64,000 nt of DNA from the NCBI GenBank assembly GCA_024234325.1, contig JACKOJ010000005.1:196602-260601 (forward strand), written 5' to 3'. This document shows positions 1-8,595 of the stretch, in pieces. A program made the position numbers and the translations under genes. Source of the stretch: Pseudomonadales bacterium (lineage in GTDB: Bacteria; Pseudomonadota; Gammaproteobacteria; Pseudomonadales; Pseudohongiellaceae). The notes beneath the pieces were generated by a model. That model was given only the letters and a program-made list of their open reading frames with translations. It was not told the origin of the DNA and searched no databases. Position 1 is the stretch's first letter, and each line of letters opens with the position of its first letter.

Positions 1-817
1 TATTCTCAGCGGACGCATCGTCTCGCGCACCGGCCATTACAAACCCTTCCTGGTCGGCGGCGCCGCCATTCTGATTGTTGGCATCTATCTGCTGACCAGT
101 GTCGGGCCGGAGACCACCCGCATGGAGCTGGTCTGGCGCATGGTGGTGGTCGGGCTTGGCCTTGGCCCCTCGCAGAGCCTGGTGAATCTGGTAGTGCAGA
201 GCGCCTTCCCGCCGTCCCAAATCGGCGTGGCCACCAGTTCCACGCAGTTTTTCCGGCAGATCGGCAACACCGTGGGCGTCGCCATCTTCGGTACCCTGCT
301 CACGCTGAACCTGACGGCAGAACTGCCTCGGCAATTGCCCAGCATGCCGGGCAGTGACGGCGGCAGTTTCAGTCTCAGTCAGGCGCAGTCCAGCGCCATG
401 AACCGCGATGCCCTGCGTGCCCGCATCGAATCCAGCTTCGACGACATGATGCTGACCCTGCAGCATGCCTATGAGGGCGACGAGGCGGCCATTGCCCAGG
501 TGCAGAGCAATCCACTGGTGCCCGAGCAGATGAAGGAGCAGTTGCCCCATTCCGCCGCGGATGCCCTGCCAGCGGACGTGATCACGCAGCGCATCACCTT
601 TATTCGTGGCATGGCCTCGGGGCAGATTGACGAGACGGTGACCCGCATCGAGTCGGGGATTCGCCAGGCATTCTCCAACTCCATCACCACCATGTTCATG
701 ACGGCGATGTGGATCGTCTGCTTCGGCTTCCTGATGAGTCTGCTCATTCCGGTCATCTCGCTGCATCGCGAGCTGCCGCGTCCGGCGCCTGCTGCCGCCG
801 ATGTGGCGAAGGAATAG
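1..817 (+). CDS. EmrB/QacA-type (DHA2) MFS drug transporter, C-terminal part
   Basis: The reading frame is open from base 2, so the gene starts left of the window. The visible part begins with a loop and helix reading GRIVSRTGHYKPFLVGG, a typical motif-A-like element of the second half of 14-helix proton-driven multidrug exporters in the inner membrane. Further helices follow, then a long polar segment rich in Gln, Ser and Glu (about residues 110-230 of the visible part), and a last helix before a short Ala/Pro tail. The long polar insert before the final helix is common in the DHA2 (MDR) family. The substrate cannot be told from sequence. A REP-like hairpin follows the stop codon, so it probably ends its transcription unit here. 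Confidence 0.85.
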   Translation, partial: ILSGRIVSRTGHYKPFLVGGAAILIVGIYLLTSVGPETTRMELVWRMVVVGLGLGPSQSLVNLVVQSAFPPSQIGVATSSTQFFRQIGNTVGVAIFGTLLTLNLTAELPRQLPSMPGSDGGSFSLSQAQSSAMNRDALRARIESSFDDMMLTLQHAYEGDEAAIAQVQSNPLVPEQMKEQLPHSAADALPADVITQRITFIRGMASGQIDETVTRIESGIRQAFSNSITTMFMTAMWIVCFGFLMSLLIPVISLHRELPRPAPAAADVAKE

Positions 818-848
818 GCAGAGCTGCCACGAATCTGATGCTTGCGCT

Positions 849-912
849 TTGATCGCGTGCAGGGCAGGCTCCCACAGTAAATCGTGTAGGAGCCTGCCCT
901 GCACGCGATCAA
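849..912. repeat. REP-like palindrome
   Basis: Two arms, 849-876 and 885-912, form a 28-bp inverted repeat with one mismatch around a short AT-containing loop. The right arm contains TGTAGGAGCCTGCCCTGC, which resembles the TGTAGGAGC head of Pseudomonas-type REP elements. Related copies occur at 24944, 27744 and 56236. It lies between the MFS gene and the next CDS and could act as transcript end or mRNA stabiliser. It has no T-tract. Confidence 0.75.
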
Positions 913-926
913 GTGGAGCTGACTGA

Positions 927-3236
927 ATGCAAGAGTGGACAGATGCCCTGGTGGCCTGGCTGATTCAGCGCCGCAGCGGTTTGCTCCTGATCTGCCTGCT
1001 GCTGGCACTGTGTGTCGCCGGCGGTCTGCCACGCACAGGCTTTGATACCTCGCTGGGCGTGCTGCTCACCCGCAGCGATCCCTATCTCGCCGAGCGCGAT
1101 CGCATGGCGGAGGCGTTTCCGGCACCGGTCGAACTCAGTTTCGCCCTGCTGCCCGATGACGGCACGGTTTTCACTGCCAATACGCTGCTGGCGCTGGCGG
1201 ACCTCAATCGCGAGTTCCGGCAGTTGCCGGGCGCGGTGTCCATGAACTCCATCGTGCAGTGGCAGTCTCCCTTCGGCGATTTTTCACTGTTTCCCCGTGT
1301 GCTGACGGCCCAGAACATTCCCGATGCGGCGGCGATTGCCGACGCACGGGAACGTGTGCGCAAGGACCCGTTTCTGTTCGGCAGTTATGTCTCCTCGGAC
1401 GAAGCGCTGGCGCTGACCTCAATCCGACTGAACACCCGCAATCTGGACAGGGGGGAGAGTGCGGCCCTGGTAGCGGCGGCCGACACGCTGCGGGATTCCC
1501 TGCAGGCCCGTTACCCGGATATCCGCATTCTCGTGAACAGTGAGGCGCACTACGAGCAGTCGAATCGTGATGCCATGCTGGACGACCTGATGTATCTGCT
1601 ACCGGTTGTGCTTTTGCTGTGCACGGCGGTGATTTGCTACAGCTTTCGCTCCCTGTTGCTGGGCGCCTGCATTCTGGTAGTGGCGCTTATCACGGTGCTG
1701 ATGACCGTTGGCACGCTGGCCTGGGCCGGATGGTCCTTCAATACCATTTCCGTCATGGCGCCGCTGGTGGTGGTGACCATTGCGGTGGCGGACAGCGTGC
1801 ACATCGTGTCGCTGTTTCGCCAGCATGTCCTCGCAGGCGGAAGTCCGCAGACCGCCATGCAGGCGAGCCTGCGCATCAATCTACGTCCCATCACCCTGGC
1901 CACGATCACGACCTTTACCGGCTTTGCTGCGCTGAATCTTGCCTCTGCCCCCGCGGTTTCCTCCTTCGGCAGCGTGGTGGCGGTTGGCGTGGCCTTCGCC
2001 TATTTCCTCACACTGGCGCTGTTGCCCGCTCTGGTATTGCTGGTGCCGGTGTCCCGCATCGGGAACACGGGAGGAATGAGCGTGATTCCCACCCTGTTAC
2101 GCGCCTGTGAGTGGTTGGCGCTGCGGCATGGACGGGCACTGCTGATAGGGACAACGGGACTGGGACTGCTGGCGCTCGTGCTGAGTTTTCGCAATACCAC
2201 TGACTTCGATCGCGGCAGCTTCATCAGCGAGGACTCGCCCCTGCACGAGTACTATTCTACGGTACAGGAACATCTGGACCGTGGCACACAGCTGGGTTTC
2301 GGCGTCGAGGTGGCAGACGAGTTCGGGTTGGTGTCGCCCGACAGACTGCGTCGTCTGGATGAGTTTTCCACCTGGCTGCGGGAACAGGACGGCGTGACGG
2401 GTGTTGCCAGTCTGGTGGAGGTCGTCAAGACCGTTCATCAGATTATGCGTGACGATGCGCCGGAGGCCTTTGTCATCCCCGATACCGAGGCGGAGATAGA
2501 AGACGCCCTGTTCAATTACACCGTGGCGCAGGCCAGCGACTTCACCATCGACACGCTGGTCAACGAGGACTTCACGCTGATGCGCCTGTTCGTGACGACG
2601 GATATCGACAGCAACCAGGCGCTGCTGGCACTGAGCGACCATATCGACGCGGAGTTTACCCGGCGCTTTCCCGATGCGCGTCTGCTGCACGGCAGTGGCA
2701 CCCTGCTGTTTGCCCGCATGGATCATGCCGTGACCCTGGAGTTGTTGCAGGGCTACGGCGTCAGTCTGGCCTTGATCACGCTCACCCTGGTGCTGGGCAT
2801 GGGCAGCCTCTACTACGGCCTGCTCAGCATGCTGCCCAATCTGCTGCCTGCCGTGCTGGTGTTCGGCACCTGGGGGCTGTTTGTCGGGCGGCTCGATCCC
2901 TTTGTGATGATGCTGTTCAGCATCAGCATCGGTCTGGTGGTGGACGATACCGTGCACATGCTCAGCACCTATCACACCGCCCGTCGCGACGGGTTGAAGG
3001 CTGACGCCGCGATTGCGCGCGCGCTGCATCGTGCCGGGCCGGCACTGGTCATCACCACTGTGGTACTGGCACTCGGCACCTGTGTGCTGATTGCCGCCAG
3101 CACGCTGTATTTCCAGCAGGCCGCCACGCTGCTGGTGCCCATCGTGGTCGTTGCGCTGGTACTGGACCTGACGTTTTTCCCCGCCCTGCTCATGCGGATT
3201 GATCGCACGGCCCGGCCAAACGACGGCAATGGTTGA
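927..3236 (+). CDS. RND-superfamily (MMPL) exporter
   Basis: A 769-residue inner-membrane protein with the two-fold RND layout: one N-terminal helix, a periplasmic loop, a bundle of helices (about residues 220-380), a second single helix and loop (about 395-610), and a second bundle (about 615-760). Each bundle has the acidic proton-relay motif: VAPLVVVTIAVADSVHIV in the first and SIGLVVDDTVHM in the second. Its length and lack of an adaptor gene put it with the predicted RND exporters (MMPL/COG1033 type) rather than tripartite drug pumps. These commonly move lipids or hydrophobic molecules; the substrate here is unknown. GGAG sits ten bases before the ATG. The DUF4159 gene follows 55 bp downstream and may be co-transcribed. 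Confidence 0.88.
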   Translation: MQEWTDALVAWLIQRRSGLLLICLLLALCVAGGLPRTGFDTSLGVLLTRSDPYLAERDRMAEAFPAPVELSFALLPDDGTVFTANTLLALADLNREFRQLPGAVSMNSIVQWQSPFGDFSLFPRVLTAQNIPDAAAIADARERVRKDPFLFGSYVSSDEALALTSIRLNTRNLDRGESAALVAAADTLRDSLQARYPDIRILVNSEAHYEQSNRDAMLDDLMYLLPVVLLLCTAVICYSFRSLLLGACILVVALITVLMTVGTLAWAGWSFNTISVMAPLVVVTIAVADSVHIVSLFRQHVLAGGSPQTAMQASLRINLRPITLATITTFTGFAALNLASAPAVSSFGSVVAVGVAFAYFLTLALLPALVLLVPVSRIGNTGGMSVIPTLLRACEWLALRHGRALLIGTTGLGLLALVLSFRNTTDFDRGSFISEDSPLHEYYSTVQEHLDRGTQLGFGVEVADEFGLVSPDRLRRLDEFSTWLREQDGVTGVASLVEVVKTVHQIMRDDAPEAFVIPDTEAEIEDALFNYTVAQASDFTIDTLVNEDFTLMRLFVTTDIDSNQALLALSDHIDAEFTRRFPDARLLHGSGTLLFARMDHAVTLELLQGYGVSLALITLTLVLGMGSLYYGLLSMLPNLLPAVLVFGTWGLFVGRLDPFVMMLFSISIGLVVDDTVHMLSTYHTARRDGLKADAAIARALHRAGPALVITTVVLALGTCVLIAASTLYFQQAATLLVPIVVVALVLDLTFFPALLMRIDRTARPNDGNG

Positions 3237-3291
3237 GTAGGCTGGGGCTTTGGAGTTTAATAGGTGCCTTCGAATAACAGACGAGTGCCGC

Positions 3292-4068
3292 ATGCGACGA
3301 CTTCTAATCAGCGCAGCAATGATCCTGCTTGCCAGTGGCAGTGCATCTGCGCAAGGCCCGTTGGATGATATTGCCTACGATTCAGCAGGCGAGTTCAGTT
3401 TCGTGCGCGTGCAGTTCGACACCTACGGCGCTGGCAGGGGCTTTCGCGGCTTCTTCGGCGATGGCGGGCAGCCCTGGTCCATCGATTTTCCGGACGCCGA
3501 CAAGAATTTTCTGCGCGGGGTTTCGCGATTGACCAACGTGCGCGTCATGCAGGAGCCGATCGTGCTGCGCTTCGATGACGACCGCATCTTCGATTATCCC
3601 TTCCTGTACATGCTGGAAGTTGGGCAGCAGGGGGGCATCAATCTCAGCGAACTGGAGAAACACAATCTGCGCGAGTATCTGCTGCGGGGTGGATTTCTGC
3701 TGATCGATGATTTTTGGGGCACGCGCCAGTGGGATGCCTTCTACGCGTCCTTTTCACAGGTATTCCCGGATCGCGAGATTATCGAGCTGAAACCCGATCA
3801 CGAGATCTTTCACACCTACTACGACCTCGACGGTCCCAAGATGATTCCGGCGCTGGGCCGCGACGATTCCCGTGGCGAGCAGGACATCGACGTGGCCAGC
3901 AATCACGCCATTCTCGATGACGACGGGCGAGTCATGGTGCTGATCAACTGGAACTCCGACATGGGCGATGGCTGGGAGCACACCTACCATCCCTACTATC
4001 CCACCCGCTACGCCAACACCGCCTATCAGCTCGGCATCAATTACCTGATCTACGCCATGACCCACTGA
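3292..4068 (+). CDS. Secreted DUF4159 protein
   Basis: 258 residues from the ATG at 3292, chosen because it gives a clean signal peptide (MRRLLISAAMILLASGSASA) with cleavage before QGP; an in-frame ATG at 3250 would only add a polar extension. The mature part starts with the DUF4159 signature (FSFVRVQFDTYG) and contains the glutamine amidotransferase-like core typical of this family, including a segment reading LRGGFLLIDDFWG and a later FPDREIIELKPDHEIFH. Family members are predicted periplasmic and often sit near membrane or MoxR/Bat genes; no reaction is known. Here it follows an RND exporter, which suggests a joint envelope role, but that is inference. It ends four bases from the convergent phosphatase gene. 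Confidence 0.85.
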   Translation: MRRLLISAAMILLASGSASAQGPLDDIAYDSAGEFSFVRVQFDTYGAGRGFRGFFGDGGQPWSIDFPDADKNFLRGVSRLTNVRVMQEPIVLRFDDDRIFDYPFLYMLEVGQQGGINLSELEKHNLREYLLRGGFLLIDDFWGTRQWDAFYASFSQVFPDREIIELKPDHEIFHTYYDLDGPKMIPALGRDDSRGEQDIDVASNHAILDDDGRVMVLINWNSDMGDGWEHTYHPYYPTRYANTAYQLGINYLIYAMTH

Positions 4069-4072
4069 GGCC

Positions 4073-5638
4073 CTAGTGGTCCTGCAGTTGCAGGGCTTCG
4101 GCCATGATGTGATAGATCACGTTCTGTTCCATCAGTCCTGACACCAGTTCCGCGCCCGGCCCTGTTGCGTATACCGCCACGTCCTCGCCGCCGTGAGTCT
4201 CGTTGGCGATGGGCACCAGGGTTTCCGGGTGAAAGCCGGGAGCTGTCGTGTCCACTTCCGTCAGGTCTGCACGGCCAGTCTGGTTCATGGGCTGTGCGAA
4301 GACCGCATCGGCGCTCTCCTCATTCTCCAGCATGTGGTACCCGACGCCATTGATATAGCCCAGGGTGGTATAGGGCAGGCCGTCTGCGGCCTTTTCAGGT
4401 TCATGTTTGGGCGCGCCGCTGGCATCGTTGCCAACCACCTTGCCGAGAATCGGATTGCCGCGGGTGGGGTAACCGGCCAGTGTCATCACATGGCTGTGGT
4501 CGGCAGTGACGATGATCAGGGTCTCCTCCGGGTTCGTCATTTCAAAGGCCGTGCGCACGGCATTGGCCAGCTCGATGGTGTCGGTGAGGGCGCGCTGGGG
4601 ATTGGTCGCGTGATGGGCGTGGTCGATGCGACCAGCCTCTACGTTCAGGTAATAGCCTTTCGGGTTTTTGGCCAGCAGGCGGATGGCTGTGGCAGTCATC
4701 TCACTCAGGGAGGGTTCGCCTGCTTTGTCGCGCTCGCGGTCGAGTTCATATTCCATGTGCGAGCCGTCGAACAGCCCGAGCAGGTGCTCCGTGTGCCCGA
4801 CATCGATCTTGTCGAACTGGGCCTGGTTCCACACATAGGCGGAGTGAGGGTAGCGCTCGGTCCACTCGGCGGTCAGGTCGCGGCCGTCCAGGCGCATGCC
4901 CGCCACGCCGTCCTCGGGATCCGCGTGCTCCGTTTTGGGCAGGAAGTTCAGGCGACCTCCTCCCAGCGCCACTTCCAGGCCATTGCTGCCGGGATGCAGC
5001 GCGCTGAACTCCACGAGCTGCCGGGCGATGTCGATGCAGTTGCCCACCTCGGACATGGCGGCGGCATCGCCGTCGTCCTCGAAATTGCGGTGCATGCTGT
5101 GTGAGTAGTTGGCGGCCGGTGTCGCGTGGGTCAGTCGTGCCGTGCTGACGATGCCGGTGGACAGGCCGGCACTCTCGGCGCGCTCCAGCAGCGTGGTCAG
5201 GTTGTTACCCTCGGCACTGCTGCAGTCGCCCAGACGCACGTACTGGTTGACGCTGATCAGCGCCGCATTGGTCTTCACGCCGGTGGCCATGGCGGTCATG
5301 GTGCCCGCGGAATCGGGCGTCTGCTGGTTTACGTTATAGGTCTTGGACAGGGCGGAATTCGGGAAGGTCTCGAAGAACAGCTCGTTCTCCTCCCCCGCTT
5401 CTCCCGCCAGCTGCCCGGCCAGGATGCGCGCAGCAGTAATGGTGGAGATGCCCATGCCGTCGCCGATGAACAGGATGACATTCTTCGCCTTCGCCGGCGC
5501 TTCCTTCAGGCGCTCCAGCCGGGTCTCCACGGCCTCCTGCCCCTGGGCAAACCATTTCTCGGGGGTCTCCTCCGCCAGTGCGGGGAGGGTGCAGCAATAC
5601 AGGCTCAATATCAGGGGGGTAAGGATACGGGCAGACAC
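4073..5638 (-). CDS. phoA: Alkaline phosphatase (PhoA family)
   Basis: A periplasmic metal-dependent phosphomonoesterase that frees phosphate from organic esters. I place the start at a GTG (5638) because AGGAG lies seven bases upstream and the next residues form a signal peptide ending at PALA before EETPEKW; the upstream in-frame start at 5674 lacks both. Metal and catalytic motifs are in family order: NVILFIGDGMG (Asp metal ligand), QTPDSAGTMTAM (Ser nucleophile in DSA), NVEAGRIDHAHH, VTADHSHVM and NETHGGEDVAVY (C-terminal His ligand). At 521 residues it is near the family length. The symbol denotes the family, not proven orthology. It is convergent with the DUF4159 gene and has no terminator in the 4-bp gap. 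Confidence 0.92.
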   Translation of the reverse strand: MSARILTPLILSLYCCTLPALAEETPEKWFAQGQEAVETRLERLKEAPAKAKNVILFIGDGMGISTITAARILAGQLAGEAGEENELFFETFPNSALSKTYNVNQQTPDSAGTMTAMATGVKTNAALISVNQYVRLGDCSSAEGNNLTTLLERAESAGLSTGIVSTARLTHATPAANYSHSMHRNFEDDGDAAAMSEVGNCIDIARQLVEFSALHPGSNGLEVALGGGRLNFLPKTEHADPEDGVAGMRLDGRDLTAEWTERYPHSAYVWNQAQFDKIDVGHTEHLLGLFDGSHMEYELDRERDKAGEPSLSEMTATAIRLLAKNPKGYYLNVEAGRIDHAHHATNPQRALTDTIELANAVRTAFEMTNPEETLIIVTADHSHVMTLAGYPTRGNPILGKVVGNDASGAPKHEPEKAADGLPYTTLGYINGVGYHMLENEESADAVFAQPMNQTGRADLTEVDTTAPGFHPETLVPIANETHGGEDVAVYATGPGAELVSGLMEQNVIYHIMAEALQLQDH

Positions 5639-5711
5639 GGGACAACTCCTGTCGGGACTTCGGACGCTGCCCATGGTCGCGCAGCAAGATGACAGGATGA
5701 TGAAAGCAGAG

Positions 5712-8255
5712 TCAGGAAGCAGAGCTTATCAGGCTCATCAGCTCAGGGATGCAGGAGCCGCAGTTCGTGCCTGCACGCAGCCGGGTGCCCAGCATGTCCA
5801 GATCGCGGGCACCTTCCCGGATTGCGGAGGCGATGTCGTGCTCGCGCAGCTGGAAGCAGTGGCAGACCACGCGTGATGCATGGAGCACCTGGCGCGGTGG
5901 CTCCCGCATCATATTCGCGGTGTCGGGTCCTGGCTTCCGTTTGAGCAGAGCCCGCTGCCACAAAGGATCCGGAAGCTGCCGATGATCGGTGTTGCTGAAC
6001 AGGGCGAGCTCCACGCGCTGCTCGCTGCAGCAGAGCAGGCTGTCCGGGCTTGTGTGCGTGGTGGCATGGCCAGCCCTCAGTTGCTGCAGCCAGCTGTTCC
6101 AGTGAATCATGTCATGCTGGTCCTCCGTTACAGCCAGCAGATAATGCTGACCTCCGACAAAGGGTGTCCTTACCTGGTAGGGAAAGGCGGAGACATCGAC
6201 AGCCTGTCTTGTGACGAGACTGACCCAGAGTTGCACCGGTACGCGTGTCACGCCCGCGGCAAGTCGCTTGCCGTTCATGCTGCCGCTTGCCGGATCCGCG
6301 CTGTGCGGAGTCAACCGGTTGATCTGTGCCTGAGGGGCCAGGCGAGCGGGCCAGTGCATCGGCATCTGGAGATCGCCGTCGCGAAGCCCAGGGTCCAGGG
6401 TGGCCCGCAGGAACAGCGAATGTCGTGAGCCGTCGGCTCCGCGGGTGTACAGGCGTACCAGGTCACCCTCTTCCATGCCGAGGCTGCGGGCGTCCCGCGG
6501 GTTCAGGGAAAGCTCCGGTTGTCCGGTGTGGGAAAACAGTCGCGGTGCATTCTGCGTCCAACTCATCCCCAGCCACGGGTCCCTGAGTCGGTTGACGAGA
6601 AGAGTGAAGGCTGTGTCGTAGTGGGGAGGCTGCCGGGGCAATTCCGCGTGGACAGTCGTCATGCGCGCCCGACCGGTGGCGGTTGGGAAGTTCCCGGAGG
6701 GCATGGCGGGTCTATGGTGTTCCGCCAGAGCGGACAGAGCGATCTGCTCCTGCCGGATTTCTTCTGCGCTGCTGTATGGGAATGCCTGCCCAAAGCCCAG
6801 CCGTGCGGCGACTTCGCACAACATCCACCAGTCCGGTCTCGCATCTCCGGTGGTGGGCAGGAAGGCATCCTGCCGCGCGTGGCGTCCTTCAGCATTGATG
6901 AGTGTGCCCGCTCTTTCGCCCCAGATGGCGGCAGGCAGGCTGATATGCGCGCAGCCGAGCGTTTCGGTGTCGGCGAAACACTCGGAGACCACGACCAGCT
7001 CGCAGGCTTCCATTGCCCTGCGCAGACGTCCCGACTCCGGCAGGCTGCGCAACGGGTCACTGCCGAGGATCCACAGGGCACGAATCCGTTTCTGCTCAAG
7101 AGCCTCCGCTAGGTGCTCAAGACGCAATCCCGGGGCGGCCGAAAGTGCAGGTGCATTCCAGAATTCCCGGATCAGTTGCCGATGGCCATCACTGAAATCC
7201 AATCCCGCCGCCAACAGCTCCGGCAGGGCGCCTGTCTCCCGCACTCCCAGGGCATTTGCCTGGCCAGCCAGCGCATAGGGGCCCATGCCCGGCTGGCCGA
7301 CTCGGCCGCTCGCCAGATGACAGTTCACCATTGCCTGGAGCGTATCGGCAGCGTGTCCGGACTGACCGATTCCGCTGGCACTCAGGGTCACTGTCCGTTC
7401 CGCCCGTGCAAACCATTGATAGAACTGACGCAGCGTGTCCGGATCGAGAGCCGTGTGTCGGCTTACGGAATCGATATCAAATTGCTGTGCAGCGCTCAGG
7501 CAGTCTTCGAAACCCTCGGTGTGCATGGCCACGAAGTCGGCATTGACCGCGCCGCGGTCGTGCAGGAAGCGCAAGAGGCCGAGAAAGAGCGCGGTGTCCG
7601 ATCCCGGAGCGAGGGGCAGATGCAGGTCCGCAATCTCCGCACTGACCGTGCGGCGCGGATCGATCAGGACAATGCGCATGTCGGGTCGCTTTCGCTGGGC
7701 TTCGTGGATGCGCTGAAACAGCACGGGGTGGCTCCACGCGGGATTGATCCCGGTCATGACCAGCAGCTCACACTGTTCCAAATCCGAAAAGCTGCACAGA
7801 GGCAGATCGCTGCCGAACGTCCTGCGCCACACATGGAACGCAGAAAGATCGCTCATGCGGGTGATGCTCTCGATGTTGGCGGAACCCAGGAAACCCTTCA
7901 TGAGCTTGTTCGCCACGTACAGGTCTTCGGTATTCAACTGGCCGGATACCAGCATGGCGACCGAGGTGGGGCCATGCTGTGAGAGCAGGTGCGACAGCCT
8001 TCCCGCAAGCGTGTCCAGAGCGTGGTCCCAGGAGCAGTTGAGGCCGTCGACGGAAGGGGCCAGCAATCGCCTGGTGGAGCCCAGAGTCTCAGGAAGATTG
8101 CTCGCCTTGACGCAGACCCGGCCTTGATTGACGGGATAGTCACTGCTTCCGGCCACAGTGCGCAGGCGGGAATCCAGCACGCCCAGTTCGAGTTCGCATC
8201 CAGTGCCGCAGTAGGGACAGATACTGAAGGAGGTGCTGTACTGACCAGTGCTCAT
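5712..8255 (-). CDS. nasA: Assimilatory nitrate reductase-like molybdoenzyme with BFD-type [2Fe-2S] tail
   Basis: 847 residues from ATG 8255; the in-frame start 30 codons upstream encodes an unlikely leader sequence. The N-terminus binds one [4Fe-4S] cluster (CPYCGTGC, then Cys in GRVCVKA). Molybdopterin oxidoreductase domains follow (FGSDLPLCSFSDLEQ, then MTGINPAWSHPVLFQR), then the C-terminal MGD-binding domain, and last a bacterioferritin-associated-ferredoxin-like domain (VCHCFQL and GTNCGSC). This is the layout of cytoplasmic NasA/NarB enzymes that reduce nitrate to nitrite for assimilation. The segment that in those enzymes reads RLCMSSA, with the Cys that coordinates Mo, here reads RMSDLSA, so Ser135 stands at the ligand position. 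No NasB, nitrite reductase or transporter gene is nearby. The control region upstream supports a nitrogen role. Confidence 0.85.
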   Translation of the reverse strand: MSTGQYSTSFSICPYCGTGCELELGVLDSRLRTVAGSSDYPVNQGRVCVKASNLPETLGSTRRLLAPSVDGLNCSWDHALDTLAGRLSHLLSQHGPTSVAMLVSGQLNTEDLYVANKLMKGFLGSANIESITRMSDLSAFHVWRRTFGSDLPLCSFSDLEQCELLVMTGINPAWSHPVLFQRIHEAQRKRPDMRIVLIDPRRTVSAEIADLHLPLAPGSDTALFLGLLRFLHDRGAVNADFVAMHTEGFEDCLSAAQQFDIDSVSRHTALDPDTLRQFYQWFARAERTVTLSASGIGQSGHAADTLQAMVNCHLASGRVGQPGMGPYALAGQANALGVRETGALPELLAAGLDFSDGHRQLIREFWNAPALSAAPGLRLEHLAEALEQKRIRALWILGSDPLRSLPESGRLRRAMEACELVVVSECFADTETLGCAHISLPAAIWGERAGTLINAEGRHARQDAFLPTTGDARPDWWMLCEVAARLGFGQAFPYSSAEEIRQEQIALSALAEHHRPAMPSGNFPTATGRARMTTVHAELPRQPPHYDTAFTLLVNRLRDPWLGMSWTQNAPRLFSHTGQPELSLNPRDARSLGMEEGDLVRLYTRGADGSRHSLFLRATLDPGLRDGDLQMPMHWPARLAPQAQINRLTPHSADPASGSMNGKRLAAGVTRVPVQLWVSLVTRQAVDVSAFPYQVRTPFVGGQHYLLAVTEDQHDMIHWNSWLQQLRAGHATTHTSPDSLLCCSEQRVELALFSNTDHRQLPDPLWQRALLKRKPGPDTANMMREPPRQVLHASRVVCHCFQLREHDIASAIREGARDLDMLGTRLRAGTNCGSCIPELMSLISSAS

Positions 8256-8316
8256 GGGCGCGGGTGTCTCGTTTTGGCTGTGAGCGTCATGGTACTGGAA
8301 AGTGCGGAAGGTGCGG

Positions 8317-8356
8317 AAAAAAAAGGCCCACGGGCTGCAGCGCAACGACGTGGGCC
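8317..8356 (-). terminator. Intrinsic terminator inside the nasA leader (candidate attenuator)
   Basis: On the minus strand the arms GGCCCACG (8356-8349) and CGTGGGCC (8332-8325) pair perfectly and are followed by eight T (8324-8317). It lies about 60 bases before the nasA start codon and about 75 bases after the predicted transcription start, so readthrough would be needed for expression. Klebsiella nasF has the same arrangement, where NasR antiterminates. Confidence 0.8.
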
Positions 8357-8401
8357 ATACTTAGACGGATCCTGATCGGGGGGAGAGTTCAGATCCGCGT
8401 T

Positions 8402-8426
8402 GAACAGGTTAGAGGTTAACCCGTTC
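8402..8426 (-). promoter_or_regulatory. 5' leader hairpin of nasA, candidate antiterminator target
   Basis: Minus-strand arms GAACGGGTTA and TAACCTGTTC pair over 10 bp (one G-U) around a five-base loop ACCTC. It would begin at about +4 of the transcript from the sigma-54 promoter. A weaker stem (CGGATC/GATCCG, 8397-8366) lies between it and the terminator. The loop does not match the hexaloop (A at 1, G at 4) known for ANTAR-protein targets, so the binding factor is unknown. Confidence 0.55.
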
Positions 8427-8439
8427 ATGAGCTGACAAA

Positions 8440-8455
8440 TGCATGTGGCATGCCA
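8440..8455 (-). promoter_or_regulatory. Sigma-54 (RpoN) promoter of nasA
   Basis: Minus strand reads TGGCATGCCACATGCA. Against the -24/-12 consensus TGGCACGNNNNTTGCA it differs at two defined positions and keeps the essential GG and GC with ten bases between them. Transcription would start near 8429. An NtrC-like site lies about 150 bp upstream, as expected for an enhancer-dependent promoter. Confidence 0.75.
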
Positions 8456-8595
8456 GTTTTTTGCTGGAATGATCAACGTCTTGTTTTTACTTTGATTTTT
8501 CCCTCGTGCGGTCACGCCGCAGCAGCAGGAGGCCAGGAACGGCTCCTCCAGCGCCTCGTTCCTGCGTTGCTTATTCGGGCGCAATCAGAAAATCC

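Noticed and set aside
2097..3293. 398-codon open frame on the minus strand opposite the RND exporter
   Set aside because: His/Gln-rich translation typical of the complement of GC-rich coding DNA; the plus strand encodes a recognisable RND protein.
8535..8562. AGGAACG/CGTTCCT inverted repeat upstream of nasA
   Set aside because: Short arms with a 14-base loop; may be chance and gives no known operator pattern.
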